This document shows, in pieces, positions 11,501 to 19,643 of a DNA stretch of 37,232 bases (position 1 is its first letter; each line of letters begins with the position of its first letter). This DNA comes from Pelargonium nanum (taxonomy: Eukaryota; Streptophyta; Magnoliopsida; Geraniales; Geraniaceae), in NCBI GenBank assembly GCA_036897485.1, contig JAYMTF010000401.1, forward strand, positions 1 to 37,232. Direction: 5' to 3'. Below the pieces are notes generated by a model. That model ran no database searches, was not told the DNA's origin, and saw only the letters and a program-made list of their open reading frames with translations. Made by a program: the position numbers and the translations under genes.

Positions 11501-12404
11501 AGATGCTAATGATAGAGATGACATAACTTTGTACCATCCTGGTCAACGTTGGCTGAACCGGCACCATATCATGGGAAAAGCTGTTGGGTAAATTAAAACA
11601 AACTTACCTGAAAAGATATATAAACATCTTTTTTTGTAACTATAACCTTTACACTGAAAATGTTCTAAAAACATCATTTAAGAGCTATGAATTGAAGTAT
11701 AAGCAGAATGTAAATCTAATTTTATTTCTTATGAAATGTCGGGGATAGATTAACACATGACAGAAACACCATAACTTGGAATCTAGATGCATTGTCCCAT
11801 GGCTTGCTATTTTACACACAACTATATTACCTAATCAATGTAGTATCTATGATTATACAAACATGAAGCTCTTTAAACAAGTGTATGAAATAATGAAAAT
11901 CTAATAGAAGAGGTTGTAGCCTTTTTCAATAATCAGCAATGGCTTATTATTCTTTTCCATGCATCATGTCAATCTTCTTTTAACCCTTTATAGGATGAGT
12001 GGAAATTTTGTCCATTTCTCTGCATGGTCTCTCTTTAAGATCTGAATGATTTACCAGTGTCCATCACCTTTTCAGGTTCTTGCCTTACGTTGGTTATATG
12101 ACAATTATTATGACCGAAAAGCCAATTCTCAAGGTATGACATTCTATGAGATTTCAGAGTTTTTCTAAAAACATGCAGTTTTTTTTTTTTTTTTTTAATT
12201 TCGTTTTGGCAGGACATTATGAACATGCTACTAGAACTAAGAAGAGATTTGATGTCTAACACATCATAAAAAACAAAACAAAAAACTGTGTGTTTTTACA
12301 TAGCATAAACATTAAATGAATTTAAAATGGTGACTTGTGTGTTTCTGTTGCAGTATATACTTGTAGGTGCACTGGGAATGCTGATCATAATGGCCAAGGA
12401 CTAA
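8581..12404 (+). CDS. SEC11: signal peptidase complex catalytic subunit SEC11
   Basis: ER-membrane serine protease (S26B family) that removes signal peptides from secretory proteins. Eight exons: 8581-8659, 9572-9684, 10182-10253, 10821-10856, 11177-11222, 11500-11587, 12076-12133 and 12354-12404, giving 180 residues, the usual plant length. It begins [18 protein letters not shown], has a membrane segment at about 28-44, the catalytic serine in LSGSMEPGF (S57), the catalytic histidine in IPIVHRV (H96), an acidic residue in DRDDI (D122, probable third catalytic residue) and a C-terminal hydrophobic helix ending MAKD. Residues 117-135 ([16 protein letters not shown]) diverge from the GDNNYGDDRLLY I recall for Arabidopsis, but the catalytic spacing is kept. 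A 34-bp tandem duplication spans the stop codon. Confidence 0.96.
9290..9372. mobile_element. Stowaway-type MITE, one end only
   Basis: In SEC11 intron 1. The end ACTCATTTTGAGACGGAGGGAGTA is the conserved Stowaway (Tc1/mariner) terminus. About 50 bases inside it resemble the copy at 10315-10528 (ATTCATG..ACTAA, then GGAAA..AGACACTC). The matching opposite terminus is not seen, so the copy looks truncated. Confidence 0.65.
10315..10528. mobile_element. Stowaway-type MITE, about 214 bp
   Basis: In SEC11 intron 3. The left terminus CTCTCTATGTCCCAAAATGA and the right terminus TCATTTTGGGACAAAGGGAG are inverted repeats of the CTCCCTCYGTCCCAAAATGAG type. TA follows on the right; the left TA is lost. 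Non-coding, non-autonomous. Confidence 0.8.
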
Positions 12405-12458
12405 TTAAGGAAGTAGTTCAGCTCTGGCCAAGGACTAATTAAGGAAGTAGTTCAGCTC
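12391..12458. repeat. perfect 34-bp tandem duplication across the SEC11 stop
   Basis: The unit beginning TGGCCAAGGACTAATTAAGG at 12391 is repeated without a mismatch from 12425 to 12458. The first copy contains the last sense codons and the TAA of SEC11; the second lies in the 3' UTR. Perfect identity implies a recent event. Confidence 0.95.
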
Positions 12459-12459
12459 T

Positions 12460-14680
12460 CAGATGTGATATTAATCTTTTTTATTTACATAGAAGAAACA
12501 AAAAAAAATCTTGACATGCTCAAGTGCTCAACCACCACAGAATTACTTGTGTTTAAATAAAAATAAAATACTAGTCGATAGATTGATCCCTGAATCATAT
12601 GCATTGTTTTTAATTCTAATAGATTCACATATCCAAGTCATCTTCTTTCTGTTAGACTCTTCTTTCATATATCTATTCACAGCAAGTGGGAAGCCCCCTT
12701 TTAGTAAATGCCAAGTGTTCTTCAATCGACTAATCACACCTGAAAATGAGGAGAAACATCACCGACTACTCAACTTGATCTACCACGTCGTGTGGGCTTC
12801 TTACCACACGTCGTGCCAGATCGCCAATTGAAGCAATTGACAGTCTGAGTTTAGTGCCCTGCGGTATAGGCTTTGCGCCACACATGGGAGTGTTGATGAC
12901 TTTATCAATATAAGACACGGACATACCACATGAGGTGAAGTGGAGCCTTTAACTTTCACATTTCGAGAGCGACTTTCAGAATTCCAATCGCCTACAACCT
13001 TAACTGAAACCCCAATCCACATGCTTTTGTGCTATACATTTAGTTCTAGTAACATGTTCATGGATGTCCTGCCAAACGATAGGCATCCATATGACATAGT
13101 TATGACTCATAGCAGAACAATTGGGTAGACAGAGCGTTCCGTCAAGGAGACAATTGATTGGCATGCTCGATCTAGTTGTTAGTTCTTGCCACACATCGGG
13201 GGAAGACCCAATACCAAGAATACATAGGTGGAGACAACACATCACGATGATCTCACAGTCATCAAATCATCATCCAGGATGATGTCATCTTTCAATTTTA
13301 AGTATAAATACTTCATCCTTATGAAAAATGGGTTAGATAATCCATTCTCATTCTGACACTCTCTTCTAAAATGAACGTCCACTTTTCTACTTACGTAAAA
13401 ATAATCAATTTTACATAAAAGAAAGTGAATCCGGATTTACAACAACATTTAAAGTGATACAAGCTGAGTTCAAACTCATACATGTATTATGTACACAATA
13501 TGAGTTCAAATTCATACATGTATTATGTATATTCTTCTTTGTCAACTACCTACATAAGCATATCAACTCACAACATCATACAAAACATAGAGAGCTAACT
13601 TATAGAGATTACAATTAAATTATATGGCTCATCATATCATAGATGTATCAAATAAATGACATCCTGCCTGTCCAGTTCCAGTGATAAAAGCTATATATGT
13701 ATGCACAGATAGAGACATTACCCATAATCCATATTAAAACCTATGAAGTACTGTCCATCTGGTAATTTTAGAAGCTTCCCATGCATTTTCTCTTCCCACA
13801 AATAAACATCGAGTAGCTGACAAGTAACATCTAGTTGAAAATCTGCAACATAGAAAAAGATAAGACTCTAAAAACACATACATATACATATACATACATA
13901 TATATAGCAATGGGAGATGTCCAAACATGTACCCATTAGTACATGTCTGTTACATGCATTTTCTCACACCAATAAATGTATGTGATTACACTAAGAATGT
14001 CTATTTTTTCTCACCAATCAATGTCTATGAATAAAAATTGTCTTATTTCAAAATGAAAAATGAGGGCTAATTCCCAAAATCCAAGTCACATAAGGTGCTG
14101 ACTGAATCATGGATAGAAGTCACTGCACTAAAGGAAGGTTACTAAGTATACCAAGTTGAAAAAGAATTCCATACGTACTATTTTAGTCACATATTACAGA
14201 ACCAAATGTATACTACATTTACACAGTGATGGATAAACACCAAATCCACTCCACTATGTGATCTATGAACTACCGGGCATCTCATTATAGCAACATGTGG
14301 TAACAAACGGCACATCTTAGAGCAACAATGTTGCAACAACAGGAGTCTTACAGCCTAGAATGTAGTGATTGCAAACGGCATATATGCTGGCCATTGATTA
14401 CCATACAAGAATCAAGCCAAACAACTGATATATTGATAAGCTATCAATATAAACTCAACCATGAACCAAGAAGGACCTCCCAGATTGATGCTTACTCAAG
14501 GCAATTTGATTGGGAATATACTAAAACTCCTTGAAAAGATGAATTCAATCCCTTAGCAATGTCAAAGTTCTAACTTTAAACCACAAAAATTGGCATGCAT
14601 GAGGCTGAGCCACTAGGACAAAATAAGTTATTAAGCATCAAATAAACTAATATAATAAGAAGAGAGACCGAACCTTGAAA
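12460..14680. other. intergenic DNA between SEC11 and the J-protein gene
   Basis: Two convergent 3' ends face each other across about 2.2 kb. An AATAAA-rich stretch near 12555 may serve SEC11 polyadenylation. From 12800 to 13270 base composition is richer in GC and short open frames exist on both strands, but I recognise no domain; it could be a worn transposon coding remnant. A 36-bp tandem repeat lies at 13465-13536 and a CATATA microsatellite at about 13878-13906. Otherwise nothing supportable. Confidence 0.5.
13465..13536. repeat. 36-bp tandem duplication
   Basis: TGAGTTCAAACTCATACATG (from 13465) recurs from 13501 with one C/T difference, and the match runs on through TATTATGTA. Period 36 bp, two copies. 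Confidence 0.85.
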
Positions 14681-14687
14681 CAAGTCA

Positions 14688-15764
14688 TCAAGCTGGCGTC
14701 TCAAAGTTCCGCAGCATCTCACAATGTGGTGTCTCGTGAACAAAACCCCACTGTTTACGCTGCAACTCCATACGACAATTCTGTGCCAGAATAGTGAAGT
14801 ACTCCTGTTCAACTGTGTTTTCTAGTGCCACACGTTCCGGACTATTATATGGGTACTCTCGCTCAAAAGTTGTAGTCTTCACGTAGTAGTTAACACCCTT
14901 TGGGGTAGTAAACCGATATTGATAAGGATGAGACCTCGAGAGTGCATATACGGGCTCCGAGGAAGGGAAGAAATTCAAAAACAGAATCAGCAGAACCGGC
15001 AGCAACTGGAACAGCGCTCTTAAACTGAATCCTCCAGAGCCATTATCATCCATCCTCTGACCCATTCCAGGTCCAAAGCTGAAACCCCGAAACTGAGTGG
15101 TTTGGCCCATGCCACCAAAGAAGAAGTTCCTAAATATCTCATCCGCATCAATATCAGCCTCATAAAACCCGCCATTGTAGTGTGCTCCTCTCCTAGCTGC
15201 CCTTCTCTCATAGACAGGCTCCTCGGACCCAGTAAGATCATACTTGTTCTTGTTCTCCTCATTGCCAAGACACTGAAATGCCTTCGACACGGCTTTAAAG
15301 GCTTCCTCAGCTCCGGGTGCCTTGTTCTTATCAGGGTGAACTTTCAGAGACAATTTCCTATAGGCTTTTCGAACATCCTCCACCGAGCAAGTCTTTTCGA
15401 CCCCTAATATCTCATAATAATCCTTCTTTTTCCTAATCTCCCTCACAATAGCAATTTGCTCATCTGTATAAGCCACAGAGGCTGATGAGGAAGCCGGAGG
15501 CGACCCGGTTTTGGGTACCCTGTGGCGAACAGAAGATTGATCGGAAGGCTTCGCCGGAGACGACCCAGATGACCCATCACCATCCGGAGCCAGATTCTCG
15601 TCAGAATCTCGCTTAATTGCCGATAATAGGTCGTCGACGGGTAGCGCCGGATCGAGACGACGAGCTTTAGTGATGAACTTGAGAGCGCGATCTCGATCCC
15701 CAGCTTGAAGCGCTTCTTTACCGATCCTCAACGATCTCAAAGCATCATCTTTGTTCCCATCCAT
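14688..15764 (-). CDS. J-domain protein, DNAJB12/DNAJB14 class (DUF1977)
   Basis: Membrane-anchored Hsp40 co-chaperone, by family a tail-region ER protein that presents its J-domain to cytosolic Hsp70 for ER protein quality control. Single exon, 358 residues. The ATG at 15764 gives MDGNKDDALRSLRIGKEAL, the conserved start of plant members; an in-frame TTG further up is not a credible start. Residues 1-40 resemble a TPR-like helical region. The J-domain is at about 115-179 (DYYEILGVEK, HPD at 143-145, then FKAVSKAFQCL and KYDLTG). A Gly/Phe-rich linker follows at 197-245, then one hydrophobic helix at about 249-266 (LRALFQLLPVLLILFLNFF) and a C-terminal DUF1977 domain (YRFTTPKGVNYYVK, ending about 358). 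The leader upstream carries a telo-box. Lengths and domain order fit the family. Confidence 0.95.
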   Translation of the reverse strand: MDGNKDDALRSLRIGKEALQAGDRDRALKFITKARRLDPALPVDDLLSAIKRDSDENLAPDGDGSSGSSPAKPSDQSSVRHRVPKTGSPPASSSASVAYTDEQIAIVREIRKKKDYYEILGVEKTCSVEDVRKAYRKLSLKVHPDKNKAPGAEEAFKAVSKAFQCLGNEENKNKYDLTGSEEPVYERRAARRGAHYNGGFYEADIDADEIFRNFFFGGMGQTTQFRGFSFGPGMGQRMDDNGSGGFSLRALFQLLPVLLILFLNFFPSSEPVYALSRSHPYQYRFTTPKGVNYYVKTTTFEREYPYNSPERVALENTVEQEYFTILAQNCRMELQRKQWGFVHETPHCEMLRNFETPA

Positions 15765-16002
15765 GTTCAATCGACGCAAAAATTTCTAAAACTAGAAATG
15801 AACCCTAAAGAACGAAAATTTGGGGATTACGAATGCGAATTCATGAACCCTATGATGTGGGTATTGGGATTGATTGATGTTTAATGAAAATAAAAGAAGA
15901 AAAAGCAATCACAGAATTGATCGATTAAATATGAGCAACATAAAATAAGAGAATTGGGGAAATGAGCTCACTGGATTGGAATTGATGAATGAGACCAAAC
16001 AA

Positions 16003-16011
16003 TTAGGGTTT
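16003..16011 (-). promoter_or_regulatory. telo-box upstream of the J-protein gene
   Basis: AAACCCTAA on the minus strand, about 240 bp before the ATG, probably in the 5' leader. Telo-boxes are common in leaders of plant translation and growth genes. Confidence 0.45.
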
Positions 16012-16049
16012 GGTAAAGAAGGAATTTGGGGATTGGATTATAGTTGAGT

Positions 16050-17372
16050 CGACGATGGAGAGAGCGCACTAGGAAGACATGGTTGTGGTGTTACCTTTTC
16101 ACGGAAATGTCGCACCTTGCTATGTATAGATCGCCTGTTCTGGAAGATACCCTTTGTTTGGGTTCTTTGGAAATTCGCGCTCCAATCTTCGACTGCGGCT
16201 TGTTAGTTCGGCAATACGTGTGTTTGGGTATTTTAACATTATTTCTTGTGGATACGCAACTCGTACTTCATTTTGACGACTAGTTTCACATCGGTCGTAC
16301 GTTAGAGGATCCCGGGAGAGGTCTCAAAGACTCTAAGCATACTTGATTTTGACTTAAAAAGTGTTGGGACCGTACTTGTGGTGAGGTACAAAGCTGAGAC
16401 TCGTATTTCATTTACTGAATTATTTGACGACCTGCTTCACATCGGTCATAAGTCAGGGGATTCAAGGGAAGGTCTCAAAGGCTCTAAAACATGTTTGATT
16501 TTGGTTGAGTGTTGGGACCATAGTCCGTGGAGATGTACAAACTACAAAGTCAGGACGGAGTTGTGGACATAAAAGATGTAGTACGTTGTGGAAAGTGATT
16601 GTTGAACAAAACAACGCCTAAATTAGACTCTGAAATGTCTAAAACGATATTGTGAAAGTCACATTAGACTATGTCTCAAAGAACACACGCGTTTGATCGT
16701 GAATTTTAGCTCACAGCGTGAATTTATGCCACAGTCGTTATGTCTGCATCATCTCATAAAAGTTACAATTTGAAGATATCATCTCAGTTGGATGTCTCCT
16801 TACAGACACGAGAGTGGTTGGTGGTCATGGCTTGTGTTGGAGGACTCTCCACGGTTGTGGAGGGAGCCCACGGCCACAAATTGCCTTTTATCCTATTTTG
16901 CTATCTTTTCTTAACTGTTTTGACTTATTTCGAGTTTTTGTTGATGTTTTTTTATGCCGGATATTTTTTGTATGAATTTCTCAAAAATCCGACTTTCACT
17001 TCAAACGATACCATCTTTTGATGGGACCAAATCGCTTAAGAAAAACACGCATTCAATTCTTACTATCCAAAGTACTTGTAATTTCTTTTATGTATCATCA
17101 ATAACTAAGCTTTATAGACGAACATAATCAATTTTTATTCACTGCACCAATTCTACATTTGAGAACACTCTATTACATTCATGATTAACCTATTCTAATT
17201 AACACCACCACAGCCTAAATATGTACTAAAACTCGGTCATATGATGCTCCTCAGAAGATGTATAAGCCTCGCAGCTGCAATCAAATCCTGAAATTCAAAG
17301 GTTATGCAGAGACATAAGTAACACGAACATCATATACGAATCATAATTAGAATTAGCTGAGACTCAAGATCA
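16050..17372. other. intergenic DNA, no gene seen
   Basis: Lies between the J-protein 5' end and the natriuretic-peptide-like gene's 3' end. Short open frames at about 16044-16283 and 16740-17021 show no domain and no splice support. The one structured item is a two-copy tandem repeat at 16259-16545. Confidence 0.5.
16259..16545. repeat. two imperfect tandem copies of a ~140-bp unit
   Basis: Copy 1 (16259 to about 16398) and copy 2 (16399 to about 16545) share in order ACTCGTA(C/T)TTCATTT, TTTGACGAC, TTCACATCGGTC, GAGGTCTCAAAG / GAAGGTCTCAAAG, CTTGATTTTG / GTTTGATTTTG, GTGTTGGGACC and GTACAAA. They differ by many point changes and small indels, so the duplication is old. CACATCGG resembles the core of the plant snRNA upstream sequence element (RTCCCACATCG), but no snRNA follows. 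Confidence 0.75.
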
Positions 17373-17906
17373 TTACATGGCATATTCCACATTGATCTTG
17401 CCATTCTTGGTTCTAGAGATCGCATCAAAAGCTTTTTCAGACAAGAGCAACGTTGCTGGACATGGATTCTTGTCACAAACGTCAACAACATGTACAACAA
17501 TGGAGCCTCCTTTGCATGGTCTGTTGACTCCACTGATACACCTCATCCTGTATTTCCGACCGCACGCAGCTCCATTGTCCCAAACTCCATCACTCGCTGC
17601 AACAAAGAACCCGCCTTCCGGAAACTGATCCTCCCTATAACCATTGCACATAGTTGCTGCAAATCAAGAACACACCAACAACAACATTATTAAACTCGAA
17701 ACAAGAATGATGCTTTTTAATGTTTACTGCACTTTTCATATTCGAGCCTCAATTGTTACGCTTGCTGATAAAAAAAAATGTTCGCTGCACTTACGTAGAT
17801 AAGGAGGGCTATACGATGCTGCTGTTCCGATGTCACCAGAAACTAGAAGGTTTTGATGATCAAAAGAACACAACATTAGTACCACAAGTACCATGAAAGG
17901 CTTCAT
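17373..17906 (-). CDS. EG45-like / plant natriuretic peptide-like secreted protein
   Basis: Small apoplastic double-psi beta-barrel protein related to expansin domain 1; Arabidopsis PNP-A of this group affects water and ion balance. Exons 17906-17795 and 17656-17373, phase 1 intron of 138 bp, 131 residues, close to the 126-130 usual for the family. Residues 1 to about 23 are a signal peptide (MKPFMVLVVLMLCSF). The mature part has GTAASYSPPYLPTMC, six cysteines (41, 69, 77, 85, 98, 103), NGAACGRKYRMRC (66-77) and HVVDVC with D96, then LLLSEKAFDAI and INVEYAM at the end. No Pollen_allerg (expansin domain 2) follows, as expected for PNPs. It does not neighbour any pathway partner. Whether it is a true PNP-A orthologue or another EG45-like member is open. 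Confidence 0.92.
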
Positions 17907-17909
17907 TTT

Positions 17910-19385
17910 TAAGGTTTGATTTGAAGTGTGTTCTATGGAAATCTGTCAGGAAATGTGGTTTATATACAAATTATGAAAGCACATGTGATTGAATTTTTCA
18001 GTGGAGGTGGAAAATGGGCGGCTAGCTAGATCCATTGTGCTCTTGTGACATGACTCTTCACTAATCCTCTGTTTCTTTAAACTAATCTTCTTCTCATGCT
18101 TAAGGTTTTTGTGATCATTTCTTGATGATTTTGATAAGATTTTATTGTGTCAAACCAAATCACGGGTTGGGAAAAGGAAGTTGGTGTGCTTACGGCAACT
18201 GCCAAAAAAGAGTAGTAGATTAGTTTCATTAATTAGTGGTTCTTAATCATCTTGGTATGGTTTGTTAAATATGTAATTAGTGGGCTTCAACTTGTGTTAC
18301 ATATGTTTATATTACTTTACAGCACATCGATCCCATTTTGTGTGGTCCTAATTAGATAGCAAGCCTAGCATTACACTTTGTACGGCAAATAAAATAGATG
18401 TGTATGGTTTATTACTACTTTCATGCATATGTTGTATTTGTTCTGTCAGCAGGGTCTTAAAATAGTGTTCACTGTGAGTAATGGTACCGGCTTCGAATTT
18501 AAAAATGAAAGGATATTTTAAGAAGTTCAAGAATTTAGCACACCCGTGGTGTGTTAATTTTATGAGATAATGTTAAAGAAATGCCACATTACTAATCTTA
18601 TCTTTAAGTCATTATATATTTTAGGGTTTGTGCCGCTCTCTTTTTCTTTATTTCGTTTTGAGAGTCGGGTAGAATTTTTGGTTGGTTATTGCTGCTCTTA
18701 ATTTTTAAAGTGGCGACTATCTCTTTGTATATAACAAAATTTGATATTTCTTGTTTCGATGACGAGCGTTTGCTTTAATAGCAAGTCAATGTGTTGTTAA
18801 AGTTTGTACGTAGAGCGTCGGCAAAGTAGATTTGCGGTATATATATTTTTTTATTGGTGTGTGTGCGCAGGGCAACAATAGGTTGTTGGAGAGAAGGAGA
18901 AAATGGCTTGGAAGCTAATGGTCTGGTTGGAGCCATTGGATCAATCTTCGAGTTTGCTAACAAATAAGATGGTAGACCCAATGGTGGCAAGGGGCGGTTG
19001 GCAGAGCCCTTCACATGATTGCCTTAAACTTCAAGTACAATCGTTGTCAGTTGTTCGTGCTCTTTGAGTTTAGGGGACGATTTCAGTGCCTCAACTTGAT
19101 TATTCAGGCAGCTTGAAATTTTTTTAATGCTTTTATTTTGATTATTAATAATGTTTTAGCCATAATGTGGTTTAGCTTAATAGTATCAATTTTTTTTATA
19201 TTTTCAAATTGGTCTGTGCACTGAGTGGTCTAGGAGTTAGTTAGATCTTCGCCCTCTTTATGAGGTTTGTCCGAGTGGATTAGTGTTTAAGCTCCCGGAT
19301 TTATATAATTTTTGTTGTGGTTGGATTTGAAGTGAAAAATTATTACCTCAAAGTCGTTACATAATTCCATCCCTTACATACATAT
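17910..19385. other. intergenic DNA between divergent genes
   Basis: About 1.5 kb between the natriuretic-peptide-like gene and RRS1, which are transcribed away from each other. AT-rich with no supported gene. From 18880 to 19020 a less AT-rich stretch could be a transposon remnant, and 19210-19310 (CTGAGTGGTCTAGGAGTTAG and later GTCCGAGTGG) has a vague tRNA-like feel without a proper box B. Neither is solid enough to name. Confidence 0.45.
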
Positions 19386-19390
19386 TATCA

Positions 19391-19484
19391 GGCCCATAAA
19401 AACCCAACCATCCAGATGAGGCCCATTTCTAAAGTCGGTAGGTCCAATATCATTCAAGCCCATCTCAGATTCTGGTTGAGCCCA
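19391..19484 (+). promoter_or_regulatory. site II motif cluster upstream of RRS1
   Basis: GGCCCA at 19391-19396 and 19420-19425, and AGCCCA at 19457-19462 and 19479-19484: four TGGGCY-type site II elements within 95 bp, ending about 115 bp before the RRS1 ATG. Such clusters bind TCP factors and drive ribosome-biogenesis genes in dividing cells. Confidence 0.65.
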
Positions 19485-19597
19485 AAGTAAAAGCCATCAC
19501 ATTATGTCACCAACACCGTCTCTGCGTTGCCCATACAAAACCCCCCCTAGAACCCTTACGTTTCAGTTCCTCAATTGCGAAAAGCGAAGTAGCGCCA

Positions 19598-19643
19598 ATG
19601 GAGATGGAGACGGAGACGGAGACGGAGACACAGACGGAGACGA
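19598..19643 (+). repeat. GAGACG hexanucleotide microsatellite in RRS1 exon 1
   Basis: About seven units of GGAGAC/GGAGAT with one CACAGAC interruption, encoding Met/Thr-Glu alternation directly from the start codon. Being six bases long, unit changes keep the frame. Confidence 0.85.

Noticed and set aside
12511-13245. Open frames on both strands between SEC11 and the J-protein gene, suspected transposase remnant
   Set aside because: No DDE, zinc-finger or BED motif and no conserved block could be read in any frame.
15765-15779. In-frame extension of the J-protein upstream of the ATG
   Set aside because: It begins with TTG, not ATG; the conserved family start is MDGNKDD at 15764.
16044-16283. 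79-codon plus-strand frame next to the J-protein promoter
   Set aside because: No domain, ordinary chance length, and it overlaps the start of the tandem repeat.
19210-19310. tRNA or SINE in the RRS1 upstream region (GTCCGAGTGG, CTGAGTGGTCTAGGAG)
   Set aside because: No box B and no cloverleaf could be drawn.
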